From: MA-ANB-1 sp965216445
GTDB lineage: Bacteria; Actinomycetota; Acidimicrobiia; Spongiisociales; ZC4RG35
Length of the DNA: 64,000 nucleotides
Reading direction: 5' to 3'
Assembly (NCBI GenBank): GCA_965216445.1
Contig: OZ244166.1
Span: 2,418,001 to 2,482,000 of the forward strand
The notes under the pieces are model-generated. The model was not told where the DNA came from and ran no database searches. It was given only the letters and a program-made list of their open reading frames with translations. Of the stretch, positions 18,213 through 26,151 are shown in pieces. The position numbers and the translations under genes are program-made. Within the stretch, counting starts at the first letter, position 1. Each line of letters opens with the position of its first letter.

Positions 18213-19037
18213 ATGCTTCCCCTCATTCAGGCTTCGATTCCCTCGCCTCCCATCAACGGCTTCGACATTGGGCCTCTTCGCGTCACCTTCTATGGGCTCC
18301 TCATCGCCATCGGAGTGGCGGTGGCATGGCAGGTCACCGAGAGGCGTTTCGTTGCCAGGGACGGAGATGCCGCCACGCTCTCGCGCATCCTGGGGCGGGT
18401 CGTCATATTCGGCTTTCTCGGTGCGCGTCTTGCCTACGTGTCCACTCACCTGTCTCGATTTGAAGGTGAATGGTGGAAGGTAATTGCGGTCTGGGAAGGT
18501 GGGCTCGCCCTGTACGGTGGTCTCACCGCAGGGGCCATCACCCTCTACGTTTACAGCCGACGTTGGGATGCCGACATCCCCGACCTTCTCGATTCGATGG
18601 CACCTGCCGTCCCCTTTGCGCAGGCCATCGGACGGTGGGGCAACTACTTCAATCAGGAGCTGTTTGGCACGCCAACCGATCTCCCTTGGGGCGTGGAGAT
18701 CGACCCTGCTCATCGGCCTGCTGCTTACCCAGACGCCGAGGTCTTCCATCCAACGTTTCTCTACGAGTCGTTGTGGAATCTCTGTTTGGGGTTTTTCATC
18801 ATCTGGCTGGATCGCCGCTTCCCCCAGTTGAGGGGGCGGCTTATCGGTGTCTACTTCCTCGGCTACGGGCTGATTCGCTTCTTGCTCGAGTTGATCCGAA
18901 CCGACACCACTTTCCGATTCCTGGGCTTGAGCCGCAACGGGTGGGTGTCGATGGGTGTCATGCTGCTGGGGGCTGCGATTCTTCTCTGGCGACGGGACCG
19001 CTCGCCGGATCCGGCTGGAGTATCGACAAACCCGTAG
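18213..19037 (+). CDS. lgt: Prolipoprotein diacylglyceryl transferase
   Basis: A 274-residue polytopic membrane enzyme that moves diacylglycerol from phosphatidylglycerol to the lipobox Cys of prolipoproteins. The Lgt signature is seen as AQAIGRWGNYFNQELFG, preceded by the LGARLAYVS stretch and the GLALYGGLTAG region that carries essential residues of the family. The start is taken at ATG 18213 (MLPLIQASIPSP), in line with Lgt N-termini; 18186 is possible. It is divergent from the HisA-like gene with 108 bases between. Several lipoproteins in the window (24257, 31859, 63167) would be substrates. Confidence 0.94.
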   Translation: MLPLIQASIPSPPINGFDIGPLRVTFYGLLIAIGVAVAWQVTERRFVARDGDAATLSRILGRVVIFGFLGARLAYVSTHLSRFEGEWWKVIAVWEGGLALYGGLTAGAITLYVYSRRWDADIPDLLDSMAPAVPFAQAIGRWGNYFNQELFGTPTDLPWGVEIDPAHRPAAYPDAEVFHPTFLYESLWNLCLGFFIIWLDRRFPQLRGRLIGVYFLGYGLIRFLLELIRTDTTFRFLGLSRNGWVSMGVMLLGAAILLWRRDRSPDPAGVSTNP

Positions 19038-20843
19038 TCAGTCTTCGATTCCCAGGGCCCCCTCCGCGGCTTCGAGGGTCTGACCGCCTTCGGTCACCGG
19101 TTGGAACGGGTCGCCCAGCCTTTGAATCCGATCCCAGATGTTTGCGATCGTCACATCACCGTTCTTGAGTTCCGAAACTTCGCTCCACAGCAGCGGCGCC
19201 GAAACCGGAGCCGACGGTCGGGGACGGACCGAATAAGCCGAAGCAACGGTTTGACCCGAAGCGTTTCGATTGTGGTCGATGAAGACCTTGCCTTTCCGTT
19301 TTGGTTTGTCCCACTCCATGGTCAGATCATCTGGGTTTGCCGCCGACAGGTATGAGCCAACCTCACCCACAAAACGTCGAACTCTTTCGTAGGAGTGGAC
19401 AGGGTCGAGGGGAACGTAGACGTGGAGACCTTTAGAACCGGACAGTTTTGGATATCCACTGAGGCCCAGCTGCTCCAAGGCCACTCTCAGCAGGTCGACA
19501 CCGGCCACAACCTGGTCCCAACTCGACCCCTCAGCAGGATCGAAATCGAATATCGCGTAGTCGGGCATCTCCAAGTTTGTCGATCGAGAATGAAAGGGGT
19601 GAACCTCGATACAGCCCATGTTGGCAAACCACATAAGGGCTTCTCGATTATCCGCCACCAGGAAGTCGATTATTCCTCCCTGCGAGTCGGAATCTACGGG
19701 GACGGTCCGCATCCAATCCGGTTGGTGACCCGGCGCCCTCTTTTCGTAGAAGGACGACCCCGTGATCCCATCGGGAAAACGACTCATCGATATGGGGCGA
19801 CCATTGAGGTGAGGCAGCAGCACGTCGGCAACCGATGCGTAGTACTGGATCAGATCGCCCTTGGTGTATCTGGTTTCTGGGAAAAACACCTTGTCCAAGT
19901 TGCTGAGTTTGATGGGACGCCCCAGCCCGATCGGGCGGAAGTGTTTCCCGTCCTTGGCTGCTCTGACTGGACTGGGGAAATCGATTTCGGTTGCGGACAG
20001 GGGTCTTCCCTCCGGCTCCGATTGACTCTCCTGGAACTCCTTCACCTCCGACCAGATTGCCTCGTGGCTGGCGTCGTCTCTGGCCTCGGAGATGACAGTG
20101 AGAGAGACTTCGGCATTCCGAGCCGCCTCCAACACGGGAGTCACCCGCAACGACCCCTCTCCATATGGGACGTGGCGGATCTCCCCCGACGCGCCGAACT
20201 CGTTGTCGGTGAATTGGGTGTGCAGGGGCTGGATCATCCACCCAGGGAAAGACGCCTTGATGAAGTCGAAAACGGCTGCGAAGGCTTCGGTGCTGGTCAA
20301 CCCACCGCCCGTTATGGCGTGGAGATGAGCCCAGTCGACCACTGGGCGGACGAATGAGAACCGCTCGGCCAGGTGGGAGATGTCGCCGAGAGTGCCGAAG
20401 GAGCGATCGTTTCCTGCGGTCTCGAGACCCAACCCCACTCCGAGGTCTTCGACCTTGGTTCGGATCGATTCGAGACGACCCTCCACACGTTCCATCAGGA
20501 CGCCAGGTTCCTCACCGTGGGTGCTCCCCATGTGAGCAACGATGATCGGCGCACCGAGCCACGAGCCGATCTTCATCGAATGCTCGAGCGCCGAAACCGA
20601 TTGTTTTCCCTTGTCTTCCTCGATGACTGTCAAGACAGCGAAATAGGGGGCGTGTATCGATAGTTGAACTCCACGTTCTGCGGCTAGTTCGCCAAAGGCC
20701 CGGCACTGCTTCTCTTTCCAAGGGAAGTCCTTCACGAAGGGCAATTCCAACGCGCGATGCCCCTTCGCGACAATGGCGTCGAGGAACTCAGCCTGGCCAT
20801 CTGGATCGTCAGGTGGCATTTTGGAGATACCGAACCGAATCAC
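19038..20843 (-). CDS. Endonuclease IV-like TIM barrel fused to LigD-type primase/polymerase domain
   Basis: A 601-residue two-domain protein. Residues 1-275 are an AP-endonuclease family 2 barrel keeping most metal ligands of endonuclease IV: SIHAPYF, VAHMGS, LETAGN, VDWAHLHA, PLHTQFTD, RHVPYGEG, SEA; the Asp of the DxH pair appears as Ile. Residues ~285-590 match the LigD polymerase domain: KLSNLDKVFFPETRYTKGD, catalytic FDFDP (433-435), SGSKGLHVYVPL and FIDHNRN. There is no ligase or 3'-phosphoesterase domain. This suggests one polypeptide coupling abasic or 3'-end cleavage to gap filling in end joining or base repair. Ku and a ligase are not in the window. Its stop directly abuts the lgt stop. 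Confidence 0.85.
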   Translation of the reverse strand: MIRFGISKMPPDDPDGQAEFLDAIVAKGHRALELPFVKDFPWKEKQCRAFGELAAERGVQLSIHAPYFAVLTVIEEDKGKQSVSALEHSMKIGSWLGAPIIVAHMGSTHGEEPGVLMERVEGRLESIRTKVEDLGVGLGLETAGNDRSFGTLGDISHLAERFSFVRPVVDWAHLHAITGGGLTSTEAFAAVFDFIKASFPGWMIQPLHTQFTDNEFGASGEIRHVPYGEGSLRVTPVLEAARNAEVSLTVISEARDDASHEAIWSEVKEFQESQSEPEGRPLSATEIDFPSPVRAAKDGKHFRPIGLGRPIKLSNLDKVFFPETRYTKGDLIQYYASVADVLLPHLNGRPISMSRFPDGITGSSFYEKRAPGHQPDWMRTVPVDSDSQGGIIDFLVADNREALMWFANMGCIEVHPFHSRSTNLEMPDYAIFDFDPAEGSSWDQVVAGVDLLRVALEQLGLSGYPKLSGSKGLHVYVPLDPVHSYERVRRFVGEVGSYLSAANPDDLTMEWDKPKRKGKVFIDHNRNASGQTVASAYSVRPRPSAPVSAPLLWSEVSELKNGDVTIANIWDRIQRLGDPFQPVTEGGQTLEAAEGALGIED

Positions 20844-20891
20844 AGTGTGAACAGGTTATGGCATTGGGTAACCTGACGTGCCACCCATCCT

Positions 20892-20964
20892 GGGTCCCTA
20901 GCTCAATTGGCAGAGCAGCGGGCTTTTAACCCGAAGGTTGTGGGTTCGATTCCCACGGGACCCA
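20892..20964 (+). tRNA. tRNA-Lys (anticodon TTT)
   Basis: A 73-base cloverleaf: acceptor GGGTCCC pairs with GGGACCC, D stem GCTC/GAGC, anticodon loop CTTTTAA, T stem GTGGG/CCCAC around TTCGATT, discriminator A. The 27-43 pair of the anticodon stem is a G-A mismatch. The CCA end is not fully encoded (CCT follows). The 3' half is duplicated at 34961, so this gene is the left junction of an integrated element and its 3' half was probably supplied by that element. Confidence 0.95.
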
Positions 20965-22138
20965 CCTCGAAAAGGTCAAGCGCCGCTTGGCCTTTTTGGT
21001 TGTCGTCTTCCTCCGCTCCCGGAATCTTGTCCGTCTTTGTCCGTCGTTTGTCCGTCTGAGATTGAGCGAAGGCGTCGTCGAGAGCTTGGGCTAATGCTTC
21101 TTGTTCGGAGGGGAAGAGGTGGCCGTAGATGTCCATGGTCACCATGATCGAGGAGTGCCCGAGGAACCGTTTGATGGCCTCGGGGTGGACGCCCTGGCTG
21201 ATCAGGATCGCCACCGCGGTGTGGCGAAGATCGTGCACCCGGAGACCGTCCGGGAGCCCAGCAGCCTGCACAGCCGGTCGCCAGATGTTCGAGTTGAAAT
21301 TCGAGTTGCGCATCGGTGAGCCGTTGCTTGCCGTGAACACCAACCCCTCGGGCTCGGGATCAGTGAAGGTGACCAGCTGATGGTTGAGCATCTCCCGGAG
21401 GAACTTGGGGAGGGTGACGGTCCGGTTGCGGTAGTTCTTGGTGGGGCCGAAGTGTAGACCGCCACTGACCTCAGCGAGGCTCTCAGCGACCTCGAGCTTG
21501 CCCCGAAGCACGTCGACTCGACGTCGGCGCAAGGCAGCGGCCTCACCCCATCTCAACGCTCCATAGGCGAAAACGTAGACAAGAGTCTGATACTCCTCCT
21601 CGACCTCGTCTGCCAGCCGGTCGACTTCGGCGGGCGTGAGATACAGCTGTTCGCGGCGAGGCTTGCGCGGTAGGTCGATGCCCTCTGCCGAATTGGCCGG
21701 CAAATACCGTGCCCGAACCGCGGTATTGAGAATCTGCGACAGAACGTTATGAGCCTGACGGATCCGAGAGGCCGACAATCCCGAGGCCTTGAGGTCGGCA
21801 ATCCACCCCTCGATCGACACTGAGTCGATCCGATCGAGTCGGGTAGTCCCGAAGCGGGGAAAGATGTGCACCTTCAGGAGAGACTCGTACCCCGAGAATG
21901 TCTTCGGCTTGAGATGAGTCCGATTGGCGAGCCACCCTTTCGCCCAGTCCTCAAAAAGCGTGGAAGAGAGCTCTGGATTGATCCATTCGGATCGCTGCTT
22001 CTGAGCCTCGATGTGGATGAGATACTTCTCGGCATCGACCTTGCGGCGGAAGGTCTTGGATCGTTCACGGCCAGTGGGATCGACGTAGCGGACCTGCCAC
22101 TTGCGGTTGTCTACCGGATGGCGGCGAATGTGGGCCAT
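20903..22138 (-). CDS. Tyrosine site-specific integrase
   Basis: A 411-residue phage-type integrase. The N-terminal part (residues 1-160) has the AP2-like arm-binding start MAHIRRHPVDNRKWQVRYVD and a SAM-like core-binding domain; the catalytic domain shows Arg in YGALRWGEAAALRRRR, HDLRHTAVAILISQG (HxxR), LGHSSIMVTMDIYGHLF (H and the nucleophile Tyr). The reading frame runs 62 bases into the tRNA gene; the last residues, GPVGIEPTTFGLK, are simply the reverse translation of the tRNA 3' half. An excisionase-like gene ends 2 bases before its start, so both are coexpressed leftward. It would drive integration into tRNA-Lys. Confidence 0.95.
   Translation of the reverse strand: MAHIRRHPVDNRKWQVRYVDPTGRERSKTFRRKVDAEKYLIHIEAQKQRSEWINPELSSTLFEDWAKGWLANRTHLKPKTFSGYESLLKVHIFPRFGTTRLDRIDSVSIEGWIADLKASGLSASRIRQAHNVLSQILNTAVRARYLPANSAEGIDLPRKPRREQLYLTPAEVDRLADEVEEEYQTLVYVFAYGALRWGEAAALRRRRVDVLRGKLEVAESLAEVSGGLHFGPTKNYRNRTVTLPKFLREMLNHQLVTFTDPEPEGLVFTASNGSPMRNSNFNSNIWRPAVQAAGLPDGLRVHDLRHTAVAILISQGVHPEAIKRFLGHSSIMVTMDIYGHLFPSEQEALAQALDDAFAQSQTDKRRTKTDKIPGAEEDDNQKGQAALDLFEVGPVGIEPTTFGLKARCSAN
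20920..20969 (+). repeat. attL: tRNA-Lys 3' half duplicated at the right end of the element
   Basis: The segment GGGCTTTTAACCCGAAGGTT (20920-20939) is identical to 34961-34980, and the similarity continues through the T arm and acceptor strand to about 20969. The T stem differs by two compensated base pairs (GTGGG/CCCAC here, CGGGG/CCCCG at the right). This is the pattern of a tyrosine-integrase element recombined within a tRNA gene. Confidence 0.88.
20970..20997 (+). terminator. Rho-independent terminator of tRNA-Lys
   Basis: AAAAGGTCAAGC (20970-20981) pairs with GCTTGGCCTTTT (20985-20996), giving a 12-base stem with one G-T wobble, a GCC loop and a T-run. It begins six bases after the tRNA and lies on the element side of the junction, inside the 3' part of the integrase frame, so the element brings its own terminator for the restored tRNA. 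Confidence 0.8.
21027..21056 (+). repeat. Three phased TTGTCCGTC repeats, candidate integrase arm sites (left)
   Basis: TTGTCCGTC occurs at 21027-21035, 21037-21045 and 21048-21056, spaced 10 and 11 bases, i.e. one helical turn. The same motif appears twice near the right junction at 34835 and 34846 in the same orientation. Such short direct repeats flanking the crossover core are what arm-type sites of tyrosine integrases look like. They fall inside the integrase 3' coding part, where they encode TDKRRTKTDK. Confidence 0.6.
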
Positions 22139-22139
22139 A

Positions 22140-22382
22140 TCAGTTCTCTTCGGCGATGCGTTCGGCTACCCAGGATTGAACGTCACGCCAACGGAAGCGG
22201 AGGTGCTTACCCACCCGGAAACCCTTGGGTCCGGTGTTGCGATGCCGCCAGGTGTAGATGGTCTTCACAGGAACTTCGAGATAGTCGGCGAGCTCCTCAA
22301 CCGACAGTAGTGAGTCGCCGAGGCGGCTTGAAGGGTCAGGCGTTTCACCGAACGGAAGTGAAGGATGGGTTGGTGTGGCCAT
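22140..22382 (-). CDS. Excisionase-like helix-turn-helix protein
   Basis: An 80-residue MerR/Xis-type winged helix protein. It has the excisionase pattern LLSVEELADYLEVPVKTIYTW followed by a wing GPKGFRVGKHLRFRWRDVQSWV. The ATG at 22382 is preferred over the in-frame upstream start at 22397. It lies 2 bases before the integrase start, so it is likely the recombination directionality factor or the repressor of that operon. An inverted repeat GGTTGT/ACAACC at 22402-22423 just upstream is a possible operator. Confidence 0.88.
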   Translation of the reverse strand: MATPTHPSLPFGETPDPSSRLGDSLLSVEELADYLEVPVKTIYTWRHRNTGPKGFRVGKHLRFRWRDVQSWVAERIAEEN

Positions 22383-22437
22383 CGCCCTAACCACCATATC
22401 GGGTTGTTAGCTGCTATACAACCGTTAACTAAACATT

Positions 22438-22506
22438 CTAGGATCGGTCCCACTTGAGGTGGCAGTTCTTGTACTTCTTCCCCGACCCGCACCAAGTTGG
22501 CCAAAT
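22438..22506 (-). pseudogene. Remnant of a SEC-C zinc-motif gene
   Basis: Reading leftward from 22506, a 22-codon open stretch ending in TAG gives WCGSGKKYKNCHLK, the end of a SEC-C zinc-binding motif, with no start codon or upstream coding sequence. It closely matches the terminal motif of the intact SEC-C protein at 26938 (WCDSEKKYKNCHLK). It is a decayed 3' end left by a deletion or insertion within the element. Confidence 0.7.
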
Positions 22507-22638
22507 ACACACGCTCGAAAGAGCAATTCGCCTCTAGCGGTTGTCTTCGAATTGCGAAACACTGAGAAGTTGCAAACGGTTTGACGATTGGGCGCAGGAG
22601 CCCATCTAGCTGCGCTCACGACGATGAAAGGAGTCAAA

Positions 22639-24228
22639 ATGGGTCACGCTCGTTTTAGACCCTTAGCGGTCCTCACAACCGCCCTCCTCCTTCTGACCAC
22701 AATTGGTCCACCGGCAAATGGCGGTGCGGTTCCGGATCAGGATATGGTCCTGTTTTCACTGCCGGTTGGGGGCGAGATCACATATGCCGGTGTCGGTGAT
22801 GAACAGCTGCCTTGGGGCCCGGCCGGAATCGCTATCAGCGACGACGGGACGATTTGGATTGCCGATGGTGCTGGCTATCGCGTTCTGCAATTCTCAGAAA
22901 CCGGGCGACTCTTGTCGGAGATCGACGTCAACGAGACTGTCGTTGGCATCGGTGATATCGAGACAGCGGGTGACATCATTGTCGTTTTGGATATCGCCGC
23001 AGTTGAACCTGAGGTCTATATCTATGACCAAGGTACCGGAGAAGAGCTGGGTTCGATCTCGGTCCCGAAGTCAGCAGGTCTCGATGCCGGATTGAGTGGC
23101 GTGGAAGTGACACCAACCGGAATTGTCATGGCAGAATTGGAAGGCGGCCACTGGTTGACTCCAATTGGGTCTCTCAACTTGGATGACTCCGTCGAGAGTC
23201 ACGGACGATCCAAGACGCACAACACCCACCTCGGTGATGTCGAGCTCGTCCCTAGCCCGTCGCAGACGCTCGGCGCAGGAGCATCTGTTCAAATCGAGGA
23301 TGAGCCTGTCGAGCTGTCGGTGACGAATCTCGCCGGATCCGTAATGCTCGCAGGCGTCTCCGCTGATTCGATCTTTGTGGCTGTGGATGAAGTGTCACAG
23401 GCCGCCGACGGGACCCTGCAGGTCGATACAACAGTGCGCTCTTTCGACTCATCCGGGACCTACCTTGGAGCTGCGAGGGTGCCACGGTCAGTCATGTTGA
23501 TTCAGCCGACCGAACCTGTTGCAATCGGCCCTCAAGGCGACATACTCGCTCTTGTCCCAAGAGAGAAGACCGTCGACATAGTTCGTCTGAGCCTGACCAC
23601 AGCCCTGAATCCGATTCTCCCACGCACCCAGGAAGTGAGTGCGCTGTTGAATCAGCAAGACGCCGGGAACGCACCTGAGTCGTGCGTCAGTCGCTCGACA
23701 ATGGGAAGCACTGACTGGAGTTACCGAAACGACAACGAGTACCTAAGCAGCACCAACATTTCGGGGTCATGCTCTGGACGTACGAAACCCAGGTACTTAG
23801 GTTCCGCCGGTGCCTACCTAAGCGTTCCTTATGACTGGGGTGGCTACGACACTGTTGCCGCGTACGACTCGCAAATGTCTCCAGGCACAGGCAAGGCGGG
23901 CAACATCAACAGTTCGGCCGGCCTTTCCTGCTCATACGGCGTGGACTGCAGTGGATTCGTTGGGCGCGTCTGGCAGAAGACCACCAAATACAGCACCAAG
24001 ACTCTGCCCAACATCTCCTACAGTATCTCCTTGGGCTCGATGGACGACTACGACTTGTTCAACAAATACGGCAGTCACGCGATGATGTATCGCTACGCAT
24101 CAGGCGGCGGGTATTACGTTTCGGACTCCACCACGACCAGTAGCTATGACAGAGTCGTATACCGGTGGATTTCATCCTCGTATGCGAGCGGGTTTACAAC
24201 GCGCCGCTTTAACAACGTCTGCTCGTAG
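22639..24228 (+). CDS. Secreted beta-propeller protein with C-terminal NlpC/P60-like domain
   Basis: A 529-residue exported protein. The start at ATG 22639 follows AAGGAG with good spacing and opens a signal peptide (RFRPLAVLTTALLLLTTIG, then Ala-rich cleavage region). Residues ~30-350 contain repeated GIAISDDGTIWIADGAGYRV-like blades, as in NHL/SMP-30 type propellers. Residues ~370-529 hold a papain-like domain: WGGYDT, DCSGFVGRVW with the nucleophile Cys, and a GSHAMMYRY His, as in NlpC/P60 cell-wall amidases/endopeptidases. It probably acts on peptidoglycan outside the cell. The next gene encodes a lipoprotein with the same propeller but no peptidase. Confidence 0.82.
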   Translation: MGHARFRPLAVLTTALLLLTTIGPPANGGAVPDQDMVLFSLPVGGEITYAGVGDEQLPWGPAGIAISDDGTIWIADGAGYRVLQFSETGRLLSEIDVNETVVGIGDIETAGDIIVVLDIAAVEPEVYIYDQGTGEELGSISVPKSAGLDAGLSGVEVTPTGIVMAELEGGHWLTPIGSLNLDDSVESHGRSKTHNTHLGDVELVPSPSQTLGAGASVQIEDEPVELSVTNLAGSVMLAGVSADSIFVAVDEVSQAADGTLQVDTTVRSFDSSGTYLGAARVPRSVMLIQPTEPVAIGPQGDILALVPREKTVDIVRLSLTTALNPILPRTQEVSALLNQQDAGNAPESCVSRSTMGSTDWSYRNDNEYLSSTNISGSCSGRTKPRYLGSAGAYLSVPYDWGGYDTVAAYDSQMSPGTGKAGNINSSAGLSCSYGVDCSGFVGRVWQKTTKYSTKTLPNISYSISLGSMDDYDLFNKYGSHAMMYRYASGGGYYVSDSTTTSSYDRVVYRWISSSYASGFTTRRFNNVCS

Positions 24229-24256
24229 GCGGACTGTGCTATTCCGGCCTTTGTGG

Positions 24257-25303
24257 ATGGTGAGTGCGGGCTTTGCCCTCACCGTCCTCATTGGCTTGTC
24301 GGCCAGCTGCTCATCAAGCCAAGGACCCTCGACATCGAATAGTCCCACGGTGACGAGTATCCCTGCCACGACCATTCCTTCTGACCCATCAACTTCCACC
24401 TCGGCCGCTCCCTCGTGGAATCAACCCGAAGTATGCTCGCAATGCGGCGCCAGCCTGATCGCGACGATTCCTTTAGGTCAGTCCGGCATTACGTACAAGT
24501 ATGTGGGGCTCACTGAGACGGAGCCAATTGGGCCGTCCTCAATGGCCCTATCAGAGACCGGTGTGATCTACGTGCTTGACTCTGCAGGCTTGGGAATATT
24601 GAGTGTGAAAGAGACCAACACGGAGCGCTTTCAACTCGACTGGCCAGACATTAGGTCCCTTCTCGACGTTGCTGTCGACGAGTCAGGCATACGGATCCTT
24701 GACGTGAATTCGAAGAACCAAGCTCGGGATGTCCGAGTTTCTGAATCCGGCCAGTTCGAGAATCTGAATCCGTTTCCCGATGGTCTTCAACTCGCGACTG
24801 GTCTGAGTGGAATTGCGGCGGGACCCGACGGCCAGATTTGGGTGGAATTGGAGGGCGGTGCCAAGGTTGCAGAGCTCTCGCCCGACTACAAGGAATTCGA
24901 GATAACTCCTGGGTATCCGCTACCAGATGGAGTTTACGGGCCAATCCATTCAGAGCCGCTTTCCAACGTGGTGGAGTTCCGTGCCGGTGGAGTTTCCCTA
25001 AGCATCACAACCTCACCAAACAGCTACGCAAGTGCTCACTTCATGGGAGTGAACCCGGACGGTTCATTCGTTGTACAAGTATCTGAGACGACCCAAGACG
25101 ACGAAGGCTTAATCCGAGTGGAGGCATCTGGGCACTTGTACCGTAGGGATGGCCGGCTTCTAGCGATAGCCCATATTCCGTTGGAGAGCCAATTCCTATT
25201 TGTAAACTGGCCCACTGCCCTCGGTCCGGACGGGAGTCTCTACTTTCTTCAGACCCGTGTCGACGAAGTTGCGGTCCTGAAACTCCCATGGGCCTCGCCG
25301 TAA
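24257..25303 (+). CDS. Lipoprotein with propeller domain, paralogue of the preceding protein
   Basis: A 348-residue lipoprotein. The ATG at 24257 gives a short signal peptide ending LIGLSASCSS, a clear lipobox with Cys at residue 18; the start at 24182 is also possible. A Ser/Thr/Pro-rich linker follows, then CSQCGASLIATIPLGQSGIT and blades such as ISGVAAGPDGQIWVELEGG-type repeats that parallel the propeller of the NlpC/P60 protein (for example ELEGG and GPDG/GPQG blade turns). It starts 28 bases after that gene. It could anchor or regulate the partner at the membrane; this is inference. Confidence 0.78.
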   Translation: MVSAGFALTVLIGLSASCSSSQGPSTSNSPTVTSIPATTIPSDPSTSTSAAPSWNQPEVCSQCGASLIATIPLGQSGITYKYVGLTETEPIGPSSMALSETGVIYVLDSAGLGILSVKETNTERFQLDWPDIRSLLDVAVDESGIRILDVNSKNQARDVRVSESGQFENLNPFPDGLQLATGLSGIAAGPDGQIWVELEGGAKVAELSPDYKEFEITPGYPLPDGVYGPIHSEPLSNVVEFRAGGVSLSITTSPNSYASAHFMGVNPDGSFVVQVSETTQDDEGLIRVEASGHLYRRDGRLLAIAHIPLESQFLFVNWPTALGPDGSLYFLQTRVDEVAVLKLPWASP

Positions 25304-25306
25304 ACA

Positions 25307-25535
25307 CTTAACTTCGTATCGATTACCGATGAACCAGTCGAAGACCTCAGGGGAATGAGTGTGAGCTTGTGCCCGCTTGGTTTGCAGTGCTTAGGGATGG
25401 GCGGGCGGTCACCGATCTTGGGGCGGATGCTCTTTAGCGACGAGGAGATCGGCAGGCATCTTGGTATTGATCAGGGCCGGTACTTCCGGATACCACAGGC
25501 AGATCAGCTGCCACACAGCCACCAACCGACCCGTT
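25307..25535 (-). pseudogene. Degenerate copy of the helix-turn-helix gene found at 34299
   Basis: The sequence at 25311-25345 (GATTACCGATGAACCAGTCG and onward) and at 25440-25510 matches the intact leftward gene at 34299-34529, including the codons for WYPEVPA and TKMxADLL. The copy is broken by frameshifts, so no single frame covers it. It marks an old duplication or a merged second element. Confidence 0.75.
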
Positions 25536-25602
25536 GCTCCGAACCGCGGATCAACATCTGAATTGTCTAAACCTGAGGCATCGCTTGTTGGAGTGTTGAT
25601 TG

Positions 25603-26151
25603 ATGACCACTCACAAAGATCCGCCGCTGGCGGCGGCTGACATCGATGAGATAACCGTTCAGCTACCTGGATCCTTCGAGGAATTCTATAGGCGCGAGTT
25701 CCCGCGTCTTGTGGATCTCGCCTACGCCCTCTCCGGTAGTCGACTTGCCGCAGAGGACCTCGCACAGGACGACCTGATCGCCGCTCAGCACGACTGGGAT
25801 CGTGTTGGACGTCTCGAGCGTCCCGGCGCATGGGCTCGACGGGTCGTAATCAATAAGGCTGCATCTCAGTACAAACGCCGGATGGCTGAGGTTCGGGCGC
25901 TGAGTCGACTGGCACCGCTCAGGAAAGATGTGCTGCCAAAGCTCGAGTCTGAGTTCGACGAAGTCTGGAAGGCGGTGCGCCGACTACCGAAACGCCAGGC
26001 ACATGCTGTTGCGCTCTTCTACGTCGACCAGATGTCGGTAGCCGAGGTGGCTCAGGTTCTGGAGTGTGCCGAGGGGACGGTGAAAGCGCTGCTCCATCAA
26101 GCTCGAACGAGGCTCGCAGATCGTCTACACACAGAGGAAGATTCACTATGA
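25603..26151 (+). CDS. ECF RNA polymerase sigma factor, SigE-family
   Basis: A 182-residue ECF sigma factor. Region 2 is FEEFYRREFPRLVDLAYALSG with the DLAQDDLIAA helix, and region 4 is AVALFYVDQMSVAEVAQVLE with the recognition helix EGTVKALLHQARTRL. A TTG directly before the ATG is an alternative start. Its stop overlaps the start of the next gene (ATGA), which encodes a single-span membrane protein likely to be its anti-sigma or surface partner. No signal can be named. Confidence 0.9.
   Translation: MTTHKDPPLAAADIDEITVQLPGSFEEFYRREFPRLVDLAYALSGSRLAAEDLAQDDLIAAQHDWDRVGRLERPGAWARRVVINKAASQYKRRMAEVRALSRLAPLRKDVLPKLESEFDEVWKAVRRLPKRQAHAVALFYVDQMSVAEVAQVLECAEGTVKALLHQARTRLADRLHTEEDSL

Noticed and set aside
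19395..20357. Long rightward frame of 320 codons opposite the LigD-type gene
   Set aside because: It is a shadow: the minus strand encodes recognised domains over the entire stretch, and the plus-strand translation has no domain or ribosome site.
21027..21056. Possible CRISPR array from the TTGTCCGTC repeats
   Set aside because: Units are only 9-10 bases with 1-2 base spacing and lie inside a coding sequence; they fit arm-type binding sites instead.
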